Assembly: GCA_003524705.1 (NCBI GenBank)
Contig: DQGV01000471.1
Coordinates: 1-5,386 of the forward strand
Source of the DNA: Anaerolineae bacterium
GTDB lineage: Bacteria > Chloroflexota > Anaerolineae > Anaerolineales > Villigracilaceae
DNA length: 5,386 bases
Direction: 5' to 3'
Below are positions 1-5,386 of the stretch, piece by piece. The notes beneath the pieces are model-generated. The model was not told the origin of the DNA and made no database searches. It worked only from the letters and a program-made list of their open reading frames with translations. Both the position numbers and the translations under genes were made by a program. How positions within the stretch are numbered: position 1 is the stretch's first letter; the number at the start of each line of letters is the position of its first letter.

Positions 1-22
1 TCTAAACGTTCATCAAACAAAA

Positions 23-442
23 TTATTGAACTGTAAAGTTCACTGTAGCACTCAAAACACCGTTGAAAAGAATTTCAACTGCATAAGTGCCAGCGGGCCA
101 ACCATCTGTTGGGGGTTCGAAGAAGAAATAGATTGTGCCATTGAAAGGTGCATCTGCTTCAGTGACATTAATATCCGCTTCATCGAGAAAGAAATTAGGT
201 TCTAAACCATCAACATTTTCAGCAAACCAGCGTGAAGTAACTACATTCCCAGCCGCACCATTGGCTAAATCGCTAACTACATACACCGTATCAAATGCAC
301 CAAATGTGGATGAAGGTTGTGCACCATCTTGGTCATAAGCAGTGCGAGAATTGCTTAAGGTCGGCTCGCCAACAGCACAGGCTAATTGTGCAATAATCAA
401 CATCAATGCCGCAAGCAAAATTGAAAACTTTTTTGTATTCAT
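23..442 (-). CDS. Small secreted or lipid-anchored protein with an Ig-like beta-sandwich, function unknown
   Basis: The 139-residue product starts with a lysine-containing n-region (MNTKK), a hydrophobic segment at about residues 6-21, and a cysteine at 22. This suggests export, possibly with lipid anchoring at Cys22. The lipobox is poor, because Gln19-Leu20-Ala21 precedes the Cys where Leu is usual at -3. Residues 30-139 are rich in beta-forming stretches and end with a Gly-Trp-Pro-Ala-Gly-Thr-Tyr turn followed by the strand VEILFNG, which fits one Ig-like domain. I know this style from Chloroflexota exported proteins, but no biochemical role can be assigned. The start at 442 is chosen because AAAGGAGA (451-458) lies nine bases upstream. 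The in-frame ATG at 478 would add 12 residues, has no comparable ribosome site, and would displace the signal peptide from the N-terminus. The gene is downstream of alaX on the same strand but seems to have its own promoter. Sure of the gene and its export, unsure of anchoring and role. Confidence 0.8.
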   Translation of the reverse strand: MNTKKFSILLAALMLIIAQLACAVGEPTLSNSRTAYDQDGAQPSSTFGAFDTVYVVSDLANGAAGNVVTSRWFAENVDGLEPNFFLDEADINVTEADAPFNGTIYFFFEPPTDGWPAGTYAVEILFNGVLSATVNFTVQ

Positions 443-493
443 AAATACATTCTCCTTTGAGATTATCACGGCAGGCAACTACCGTTTTGTTTC

Positions 494-499
494 ATTATA
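494..499 (-). promoter_or_regulatory. Probable -10 box for the small secreted-protein gene
   Basis: Reading the minus strand, this is a perfect TATAAT preceded directly by TG. It lies about 50 bases upstream of the ATG at 442, so the transcript would have a leader of about 45 bases including the ribosome site. No convincing -35 box is present at 16-18 bases spacing; that region instead holds a purine-rich GGAGGAGA and a palindrome. This could mean an activator-dependent or -10-driven promoter. Inference from motif match only. Confidence 0.5.
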
Positions 500-506
500 C
501 ATCAGC

Positions 507-518
507 GATTCATGAATC
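507..518. repeat. Perfect 12-base palindrome, possible operator
   Basis: GATTCATGAATC reads the same on both strands. It sits 7 bases upstream of the TATAAT on the minus strand, between the usual -35 and -10 positions, where a bound dimeric repressor would block polymerase. It is also about 30 bases beyond the alaX stop codon. With no spacer and no T-tract it is not a terminator. A chance origin is possible, since a single 12-base palindrome is not rare at genome scale. Confidence 0.3.
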
Positions 519-534
519 TCCTCCCCTATTTGGG

Positions 535-1257
535 CTATTCATCTAATTCCACATAAATTCGTTTATTAATCGCACCTTTGCTTTTGTAATTAACCACGCG
601 AATTTTCCCAACTTCCGATGTATTTTTTACATGTGTGCCACCATCGGCTTGTAAATCTAGCCCAACAATTTCAACGGTGCGGACTTCTTTGATGCCTTCA
701 GGTAATAGATTAATCTTCGTGCGGATTAAATCTGGAATTTGGAATGCTTCTTCCCTCGGCAGAATCTTCACCTGTACATCGCTTCCTTTTTGGACTTCGA
801 GATTGATTCTGCTCTCTATTTCTTTTACCAACTCCCCACGCATGGATTCAAATTCAAAATCCATTCTGCCTTTGAGTGGGTCCATATCTCCGCCTGTCAC
901 TTTTGCGCCATAATCTCGCCACACGACACCACACAAGATATGCATGGCTGTGTGCGTACGCATCAGTTGATACCGCCGCACCCAGTCTAATGTCCCGAAT
1001 GAGGCGGAGCCGGGTGCAGGTAAAGGTTCACTTCCAGAGATAAAGTGTAAGACATCATCGCCTTGTTTTTTGACTTTATCCACAATATAAGTAATATCAT
1101 TGACTTTCAATGTCCCAAAATCACAAGGTTGACCTCCGCCACCGGGATAAAAAGCAGATTGGTCTAAGATAATTGTGCGGTTTTCTGTATCTACAGATAC
1201 AATTTGAGCAGAAAATTCTTGAAGATACGAATCGGTTTGGTAAAGTAGCTTTGTCAT
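535..1257 (-). CDS. alaX: AlaX-type alanyl-tRNA editing protein
   Basis: This is a free-standing homologue of the editing domain of alanyl-tRNA synthetase. The family hydrolyses mischarged Ser-tRNA(Ala) (or Gly-tRNA(Ala)) in the cytoplasm, protecting translation from misincorporation. The 240 residues fit the medium AlaX-M form: an N-terminal beta-barrel part with the glycine-rich motif FYPGGGGQPCD (36-46), then the editing domain with the zinc motif HTAMH (His102, His106) and the second motif DGGTHVKNTSEVG (205-217, His209). AlaRS and many AlaX proteins have Cys where this protein has Asp205, so one zinc ligand differs. No aminoacylation domain is present and the length is complete. There is no Shine-Dalgarno sequence before the ATG, but a TATAAT ends six bases upstream, suggesting a leaderless transcript. 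It is divergent from the ABC operon and is probably not functionally linked to it. The family call is very secure. The preferred substrate (Ser or Gly) is not resolved. Confidence 0.94.
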   Translation of the reverse strand: MTKLLYQTDSYLQEFSAQIVSVDTENRTIILDQSAFYPGGGGQPCDFGTLKVNDITYIVDKVKKQGDDVLHFISGSEPLPAPGSASFGTLDWVRRYQLMRTHTAMHILCGVVWRDYGAKVTGGDMDPLKGRMDFEFESMRGELVKEIESRINLEVQKGSDVQVKILPREEAFQIPDLIRTKINLLPEGIKEVRTVEIVGLDLQADGGTHVKNTSEVGKIRVVNYKSKGAINKRIYVELDE

Positions 1258-1263
1258 AAAATG

Positions 1264-1269
1264 ATTATA
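1264..1269 (-). promoter_or_regulatory. -10 box of alaX, implying a leaderless mRNA
   Basis: On the minus strand this is a perfect TATAAT. Six bases (CATTTT) separate it from the A of the alaX ATG at 1257, so a normal start about seven bases downstream would fall on or next to that A. No ribosome site is seen upstream of the ATG, which agrees with leaderless translation. The -35 region (about 1287-1293) matches the consensus poorly, with TTCTAA as the best candidate. Confidence 0.5.
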
Positions 1270-1306
1270 TGCCAGATTAGGGTTGTATTAGAAGAAGAGA
1301 GAGTGC

Positions 1307-1336
1307 TTGACTTCACCTCTTCATTTATTGTATAGT
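1307..1336 (+). promoter_or_regulatory. Sigma70-type promoter of the ABC operon
   Basis: TTGACT (1307-1312) and TATAGT (1331-1336) each match the housekeeping consensus at five of six positions, with an 18-base spacer. Transcription should begin near 1342-1346, giving a leader of about 85 bases before the ATPase ATG. It is the best promoter-like pair I found in the window. The two divergent promoters lie back to back, with this -35 box about 38 bases from the alaX -10 box. Confidence 0.65.
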
Positions 1337-1350
1337 ATCAACGGCAATAT

Positions 1351-1385
1351 AAAAAGGCACCGCCGCAGGGCTGTGTCTTTTCTTT
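1351..1385 (+). terminator. Intrinsic terminator-like hairpin in the operon leader, possible attenuator
   Basis: Bases 1352-1364 pair with 1369-1381. The outer stem is AAAAGGCAC with GTGTCTTTT (one G-U pair), then a C/T mismatch, then GCC with GGC, closed by a GCAG loop. The 3' arm continues into TTTTCTTT. This is the layout of a Rho-independent terminator, yet it lies after the operon promoter and before the first gene, with no upstream plus-strand gene in view to terminate. It may therefore attenuate transcription of the operon. The arms are A-rich on one side and T-rich on the other, so it could also act on minus-strand transcripts, with TTTTTATATT following in that direction. No leader peptide with repeated codons and no known riboswitch was recognised before it. 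Confidence 0.5.
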
Positions 1386-1427
1386 GCGAAAATCCTAGAA
1401 CAAAATTTTATTTTTTGAGGAGAGGCA

Positions 1428-2351
1428 ATGATTAAAGTTAGTGGTCTCACCAAAGACTATGGCGCACGCCGCGCCATCCACAATTTGAGTTTTGATGCCA
1501 AACAAGGCGAAATTGTGGGCTTTCTCGGACCAAACGGTGCCGGGAAAACAACTACCATGCGAATCTTAACGGGTTACATGCCGCCTAGTGATGGCGAGGC
1601 AATGGTGGCTGGTTATGATGTAGTGGAAGAATCGCTTGAAGTTCGTAAGCGTGTGGGGTATTTACCGGAGACAGTTCCGCTGTATACAGATATGGTCGTG
1701 TTTGACTATCTGAAATACATGGGCGACTTACGTCGCCTGCCCGATGTGGAAGACCGTGTGGATGAAGTGTTAGACCGCGTCGGCTTGTTAGACCGTGCAC
1801 AAGGTTTCATCGGCAATTTATCGAAAGGTATGCGCCAAAGAGTTGGTTTGGCACAAGCCTTATTACATCAACCAGAAGTTTTGATTTTAGATGAACCCAC
1901 CATTGGCTTAGACCCCGGTCAGGTTGTAGAAATCCGTGAGTTGATTCGGGAAATCGGTAAAGAAAAAACTGTTTTACTTTCTACGCACTTGCTCAATGAA
2001 GCCCAAAACCTTTGTGACCGCGTGTTGATTATCAACAAAGGAAAAATTGTCGCCGAGGATACCACCGAAAACTTACAAGCCCGCTTACTTGGTGCGGAAC
2101 GTGTCGTTGTAAAAGTTCGTGGCGATGGTGATCAATTGGCTGAAACCATTAAAGAAGTTAAAGGCGTTCGCAAAATTGAAACCCTTGAAGATGGCGCAGT
2201 TGAATTTGAGTTTGCTTCAGGTAAAGACTTACGCCCCGAAGTCGCTAAACAAGTTATCAAATCTGGTTATGATTTACTCGAACTCCGTCCGCTAGGCATG
2301 AGTCTTGAAGAAATCTTCCTTGAACTCACCAGCAGTGACAAAAAGAAGTAG
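1428..2351 (+). CDS. ABC transporter ATP-binding protein, GldA-like (ABC-2 exporter family)
   Basis: The 307-residue cytoplasmic ATPase should drive the permease encoded just downstream. All catalytic motifs are intact: Walker A GPNGAGKT (34-41), ABC signature LSKGMRQRVG (131-140), Walker B VLILDEP with catalytic Glu156, D-loop GLD (160-162) and switch His187. The Q-loop position carries Glu81 in GYLPE, which is common in the GldA/DrrA type of ABC-2 ATPases and not a defect. After the nucleotide-binding domain (about 1-220), a C-terminal extension of about 85 residues ends in LEEIFLELT, typical of ABC-2 exporter ATPases. The ribosome site GAGGAGAGG (1417-1425) lies just before the ATG and fixes the start. 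It is the first gene of the operon and is 8 bases from the next. The family is secure. The substrate is unknown, and drug, antibiotic or sodium export ATPases look similar by sequence, so the downstream genes are what favour the Gld-like assignment. Confidence 0.93.
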   Translation: MIKVSGLTKDYGARRAIHNLSFDAKQGEIVGFLGPNGAGKTTTMRILTGYMPPSDGEAMVAGYDVVEESLEVRKRVGYLPETVPLYTDMVVFDYLKYMGDLRRLPDVEDRVDEVLDRVGLLDRAQGFIGNLSKGMRQRVGLAQALLHQPEVLILDEPTIGLDPGQVVEIRELIREIGKEKTVLLSTHLLNEAQNLCDRVLIINKGKIVAEDTTENLQARLLGAERVVVKVRGDGDQLAETIKEVKGVRKIETLEDGAVEFEFASGKDLRPEVAKQVIKSGYDLLELRPLGMSLEEIFLELTSSDKKK

Positions 2352-2359
2352 AGGGAACC

Positions 2360-3106
2360 ATGAATAATATTTGGACAATCGCAAAACGCGAATACGATAA
2401 TTACTTTAACAGCCCATTGGCTTATGTTGTGATGCTTGCCATCCTCTTGCCATTGGGAATTTACTTCACCTTAATTTTGTTGTTTAGTTCACAAAATGCT
2501 TTTATGGGTGGAGGTGCCGCACCGGATACACTTCAAATCAATTGGCTATTTGTATTTTTGATGGTGTTTCTCGCGCCAGCAATTACCATGCGCCTCATCT
2601 CTGATGAAGCACGCATGGGCACGCTTGAACTCATGCTCACAGCCCCAGTCAAAGATTTTGAATTTGTAGCAGGCAAATGGCTGGGCGCATTGATGTTCGT
2701 GCTTTCAACAGCCTTGGTTACATTGGTCTTTCCATTGGTGTTGAATAACTTCGTCTCCCCCGGCATTGACTGGATGATGGTTTTATCTTCATACATTGGT
2801 TTGATACTCGTATCTTCTGCTATGTTGGCGTTGGGTGTAGGCATCTCAGCCATATTCAACAATCAATTCGCCGCCTTTTTCGTAACACTCGGCTTGTTCT
2901 TCTTCTTATGGTTTTTTATAAACATGCCCGTCAACTTGTTACCCACTGGCGGTGAAATTCTCAACTACCTAAGTCTGTCCTATCACTTTTCACAAAACAT
3001 CAATCAAGGCAACATGACTCTGGCAGGCATCGTTTACTACTTAAGTCTTACCGCGTTGGGCTTATTTATCGGCACCACCGCAATTGAAATTCGGAGATGG
3101 CGCTAA
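2360..3106 (+). CDS. ABC-2 type permease, GldF-like
   Basis: This 248-residue integral membrane protein is the likely membrane partner of the upstream ATPase. About six hydrophobic helices can be seen, near residues 21-42, 60-78, 107-128, 138-163, 169-188 and 221-240. The N-terminal cytoplasmic segment MNNIWTIAKREYDNYFNSPLA is typical of ABC-2 permeases, where an amphipathic Arg/Glu-containing helix precedes TM1. The loop after TM2, with SDEARMGTLELMLTAPV (81-97), corresponds to the conserved E-x-x-x-G-T-L-E-x-L-L-x-x-P-V region of GldF and NosY-like permeases and probably contacts the ATPase. The length is normal for a GldF-type half-transporter, implying a homodimer. A GAGGG (2351-2355) overlaps the ATPase stop codon and precedes the ATG by four bases, so translation is probably coupled. 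The last bases overlap the next start in TAATG. The family is secure; the transported substrate is not known. Confidence 0.92.
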   Translation: MNNIWTIAKREYDNYFNSPLAYVVMLAILLPLGIYFTLILLFSSQNAFMGGGAAPDTLQINWLFVFLMVFLAPAITMRLISDEARMGTLELMLTAPVKDFEFVAGKWLGALMFVLSTALVTLVFPLVLNNFVSPGIDWMMVLSSYIGLILVSSAMLALGVGISAIFNNQFAAFFVTLGLFFFLWFFINMPVNLLPTGGEILNYLSLSYHFSQNINQGNMTLAGIVYYLSLTALGLFIGTTAIEIRRWR

Positions 3107-3108
3107 TG
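3093..3108 (+). promoter_or_regulatory. Ribosome site and TAATG stop/start overlap that sets the GldG-like start
   Basis: GGAG (3093-3096) lies nine bases before the ATG at 3106, whose A is also the last base of the permease stop TAA. The in-frame ATG at 3097 directly abuts the GGAG with no spacing and would be a poor start. The overlap suggests that ribosomes finishing the permease restart on the next gene, giving matched amounts of the two proteins. Confidence 0.7.
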
Positions 3109-4728
3109 GCTGGCAAAAAGAAAAATCCTAATGCACAGTACGCATTCATTGGGCTAATCGTCGCTTTAATTGCCTGTATTGCAACAGGTCTGATTGGCTC
3201 TGCAAATGTATTAACTGGTATTGGTATGTTCACCTTACCAGAAGAACAACTTGATGGTTTGAACCTCGCATTTCAAATCAGCATCGGCTTATTGGTGATT
3301 GGACTCGCAACATACGCAATTCTCTCACCTGACTCTGTCCGCCGCTTTCTTACGGGTAGGCAGGCTCGCTACGGTTCAAACTCTCTCATCCTGACGCTTG
3401 CTTTTCTCGGCATCATCATTGCCGCGAATTATATTGTTTATAACAATACTGATTTACTCGGCTCTCCATGGGATTTCACTGAAGACCAATCCAACACACT
3501 CGCCCCAGAGACATTGCAAATCCTTGCCACACTACCAGAGAATGTCAGTGCAGTTGCATTTTATTCTCAAGCTATCAACAGCACAGCCGCTGAAGAACTT
3601 TTACAAAAGTTCAAAGAAAACAGTGACGGCAAATTTGATTACACCTTTGTAAATCCAGATACAGACCCCATCAGGGCACGCGAAGCCGGCATCACCGGTG
3701 ATGGAAAAATTTTATTGCAAATGGGCGATGCACAAGAAATTGCCGCTTCTGCTACCGAAAGCGAACTGGCTAAATCTATGATTCGCCTCATCAGCCCAGA
3801 AGCGCGAGGCATTTACTTCCTCGAAGCACATGGCGAAGGGACATTCAATTCTGCAGACGAACGCAGTTTCTCCATCGCCAAAAGCACATTGGAATCAAAA
3901 AATTACACAGTTAACACTTTGAATTTGTTGACCAATAATTCCATTCCTGAAGATGCAGAAGTGATTGTGATTGCTGGTCCGCAAAAACCATTATCACAAG
4001 CCGAAGTAAATTTACTCAAAGAATTTGTAGATGGTGGCGGTTCGTTAGTGGTTATGCAAGAACCTACAGTCCTGACAGATTTTGGTGATGCACGCGACCC
4101 ATTGGCTGAATATCTTTCAGAAGATTGGGGTATTACATTAAATGACGACATCATCTTAGATTTCACCAGTACACAAAATCCATTTGTGGCAATTTCGGCT
4201 GGGTACAACACGCACCCAATCACCCAAAACCTCAGCCAAAATTATGCAATCTATATGCCGAATTCGAGAAGTATCTCAACCATTCCATTAGATTCACAAG
4301 ACATCGTCACCACGCCACTTATCTTCACATCTGATAATTCCTACAGCGAAGTAAGTTTAGAGGAAGAAGCCGAAACTGGTTATCAATATACAGAAGGTAC
4401 CGATACACCCGGTCCAATTATCATGGCAGTGGCTGGTGAAAACATCACCACCAAAGGACGCGTGCTCGTGACAGGCAACTCATTATTTGCAATTGATGCG
4501 AATTTTGATGTGTATGGCAACGGCAACTTCTTCATCAACTCAGTGGATTGGACTGCTGAACAAGAAGACTTGATTAACCTGACAACTCGTCCTCAAACGC
4601 AACGCATTTTCCTCCCACCGCAAGGATGGAGATTCTTATTGCTTGCTGTCGTCGCCATCGTTGTCATCCCCGGCATGGTCGTATTCTTTGGCGTTTCCTC
4701 ATGGATTTCTCGCCGCAGAAGAGGTTAA
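3106..4728 (+). CDS. GldG-like ABC transporter auxiliary protein
   Basis: The product has 540 residues from the chosen start (543 if the ATG at 3097 is used). Three hydrophobic helices near residues 13-33, 54-73 and 92-112 lead into a large extracytoplasmic part, and a fourth near 510-530 is followed by a short basic cytoplasmic tail, SRRRRG. After the third helix, WDFTEDQSNTLAPET (122-136) matches the family's 'D-T-x-x-x-x-x-L-x-P-x-T' signature that begins the GldG soluble domain. Further on, EAHGEGTF (240-247) matches the G-H-G-E core, and the stretch near 453-480 (LVTGNSLFAIDANF then N-FFINSVDW) matches the conserved C-terminal part of the ABC_transp_aux domain. The family has no proven enzymatic role; in Flavobacterium GldG acts with GldA and GldF. 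Length and helix layout are normal. The gene overlaps the permease by one base and is followed seven bases later by the DUF4340 gene. The family call is secure, the function is not established. Confidence 0.9.
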   Translation: MAGKKKNPNAQYAFIGLIVALIACIATGLIGSANVLTGIGMFTLPEEQLDGLNLAFQISIGLLVIGLATYAILSPDSVRRFLTGRQARYGSNSLILTLAFLGIIIAANYIVYNNTDLLGSPWDFTEDQSNTLAPETLQILATLPENVSAVAFYSQAINSTAAEELLQKFKENSDGKFDYTFVNPDTDPIRAREAGITGDGKILLQMGDAQEIAASATESELAKSMIRLISPEARGIYFLEAHGEGTFNSADERSFSIAKSTLESKNYTVNTLNLLTNNSIPEDAEVIVIAGPQKPLSQAEVNLLKEFVDGGGSLVVMQEPTVLTDFGDARDPLAEYLSEDWGITLNDDIILDFTSTQNPFVAISAGYNTHPITQNLSQNYAIYMPNSRSISTIPLDSQDIVTTPLIFTSDNSYSEVSLEEEAETGYQYTEGTDTPGPIIMAVAGENITTKGRVLVTGNSLFAIDANFDVYGNGNFFINSVDWTAEQEDLINLTTRPQTQRIFLPPQGWRFLLLAVVAIVVIPGMVVFFGVSSWISRRRRG

Positions 4729-4735
4729 CAAAAGT

Positions 4736-5386
4736 ATGGCAACTCGTAAAACAACAAAACCGACAACAAAAAAAACGACTAGAGCAAAATCAACTGCTAC
4801 ACAAAAACCGAACAAACCTATTTTTCGTACAGGCACGTGGGTTACTATTCTTGTTCTGGCTGTGGTCATTGCAATTGCTTACTATCTAAATCGCAATGCT
4901 GAAATCACCGCCGAAACAGAAATCACCCCAACGGTTGAAGCACAATTTGTTTTTGACTCAACAAAAATTGTCAAAAGCATAGAAGTTCAACCTGCTGAAG
5001 GTCAAACCACTGCCATTGAACGCAACGCAGAAAATGTTTGGGTGTTGACTCAGCCTGACGCAGTAGAAGCAGATCCAGCCTTGTCTGAAGCGGCTGCATC
5101 TCAACTCAGCGCATTAAGAATCAGCGAAGAAATTACTGGTGACCCATCTATCTTTGGCTTTGATGCGCCCGCTTATATCATCACAGTTACTTTTGATGAT
5201 GGCACATCGAACACACTTGAAATTGGCGATAGCACACCTACGAATAATGGTTATTATGTGCGTCTTGATGGGCAAGACATGCTAATTGTTTCATTAAGTG
5301 GTATAGATGCACTGACCAACTTGGCAAACTTCCCACCATATTTATATACACCAACCCCAACAGCGACAGCAACGCCTCTTCCTACG
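4736..5386 (+). CDS. DUF4340 domain protein, membrane-anchored, 3' end outside the window
   Basis: Translating from the ATG at 4736 gives 217 residues with no stop codon, so the gene continues past the edge. The N-terminus (about 1-32) is very rich in Lys and Thr (MATRKTTKPTTKKTTRAKS) and should lie in the cytoplasm. One helix near residues 35-52 (WVTILVLAVVIAIAYYL) anchors a long extracytoplasmic part. FGFDAPAYIITVTFDDG, then LEIGDSTPTNNGYYVRLDG, is the DUF4340 pattern 'yGLdxPxxxvxvxfxdG...LxiGxxtpxxxxYYvrxdg'. The visible end is a Thr/Pro/Ala-rich stretch (TPTPTATATPLPT), either a flexible linker or a C-terminal tail. The start lies 11 bases after GAGG (4721-4724), a slightly long spacing, and 7 bases after the GldG-like stop. 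DUF4340 genes commonly follow GldG-like genes, so it is probably an accessory of this transporter, but its molecular role is unknown. Sure of the family, unable to judge full length. Confidence 0.87.
   Translation, partial: MATRKTTKPTTKKTTRAKSTATQKPNKPIFRTGTWVTILVLAVVIAIAYYLNRNAEITAETEITPTVEAQFVFDSTKIVKSIEVQPAEGQTTAIERNAENVWVLTQPDAVEADPALSEAAASQLSALRISEEITGDPSIFGFDAPAYIITVTFDDGTSNTLEIGDSTPTNNGYYVRLDGQDMLIVSLSGIDALTNLANFPPYLYTPTPTATATPLPT

Noticed and set aside
443..478. Longer start of the small secreted protein (ATG at 478, 12 extra residues)
   Set aside because: The ribosome site AAAGGAGA lies inside this extension and serves the ATG at 442, and the signal peptide begins cleanly there.
1668..1670. 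Missing Q-loop glutamine in the ATPase (Glu81 in GYLPE)
   Set aside because: GYLPE is common in GldA and other ABC-2 exporter ATPases and all other catalytic motifs are intact, so it is not a sign of decay.
2533..2862. A 109-residue minus-strand open frame inside the permease gene
   Set aside because: It is antisense to a clear six-helix permease, with no ribosome site or recognisable family, and is explained as a shadow frame.
3097..3105. Upstream ATG of the GldG-like gene giving a 543-residue product
   Set aside because: It directly abuts GGAG with no spacing, while the ATG at 3106 has proper spacing and a TAATG overlap with the permease stop.
4626..4889. An 87-residue open frame across the GldG-like and DUF4340 junction
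   Set aside because: It overlaps two well-supported genes in another frame, has no ribosome site or recognisable domain, and is biased by the Lys/Thr-rich start of the DUF4340 gene.

Overview
The window holds six protein-coding genes. Two lie on the minus strand on the left, and four lie head-to-tail on the plus strand on the right and run off the right edge. No RNA genes, insertion sequences, CRISPR arrays or phage genes were seen. Base composition is moderate to slightly AT-rich. Gene content suggests a bacterium of the Chloroflexota, perhaps Anaerolineae: a small secreted Ig-like protein ending in a 'GTYAVEILFNG' type strand, a Thr/Pro-rich low-complexity stretch in an exported protein, and a Gld-type ABC cluster ending in a DUF4340 protein. 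This placement rests on protein style alone and is not certain.

Left part (1-1257, minus strand). A 139-residue probable secreted or lipid-anchored protein of unknown function (23-442) follows an AlaX-type alanyl-tRNA editing enzyme (535-1257). The 92 bases between them carry a good -10 box and a perfect 12-base palindrome, so the small gene probably has its own promoter. The alaX gene has a consensus TATAAT placed so that transcription would begin at or beside its ATG, and it has no visible Shine-Dalgarno sequence. It is a candidate leaderless mRNA.

Divergent control region (1258-1427). A strong sigma70-like promoter (TTGACT, 18 bases, TATAGT) faces right. About ten bases after its expected start point is a GC-rich hairpin followed by a T-rich run, which looks like an intrinsic terminator inside the 5' leader. 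This could be an attenuator for the operon.

Right part (1428-5386, plus strand). The operon encodes an ABC ATPase (GldA-like), a six-helix ABC-2 permease (GldF-like), a membrane-anchored GldG-like auxiliary protein with a large extracytoplasmic part, and a DUF4340 protein that is cut by the window edge. Gaps are 8 bases, a TAATG stop/start overlap, and 7 bases, so translation is probably coupled. The ATPase and permease should form the transporter core. The GldG-like and DUF4340 proteins are probably its extracytoplasmic partners. The cluster is a recurrent one in bacteria that do not glide, and its substrate is not known. I found no clear undescribed system. The most useful leads are the leader hairpin, the substituted zinc-ligand position in AlaX, and the unresolved job of the Gld-like cluster.
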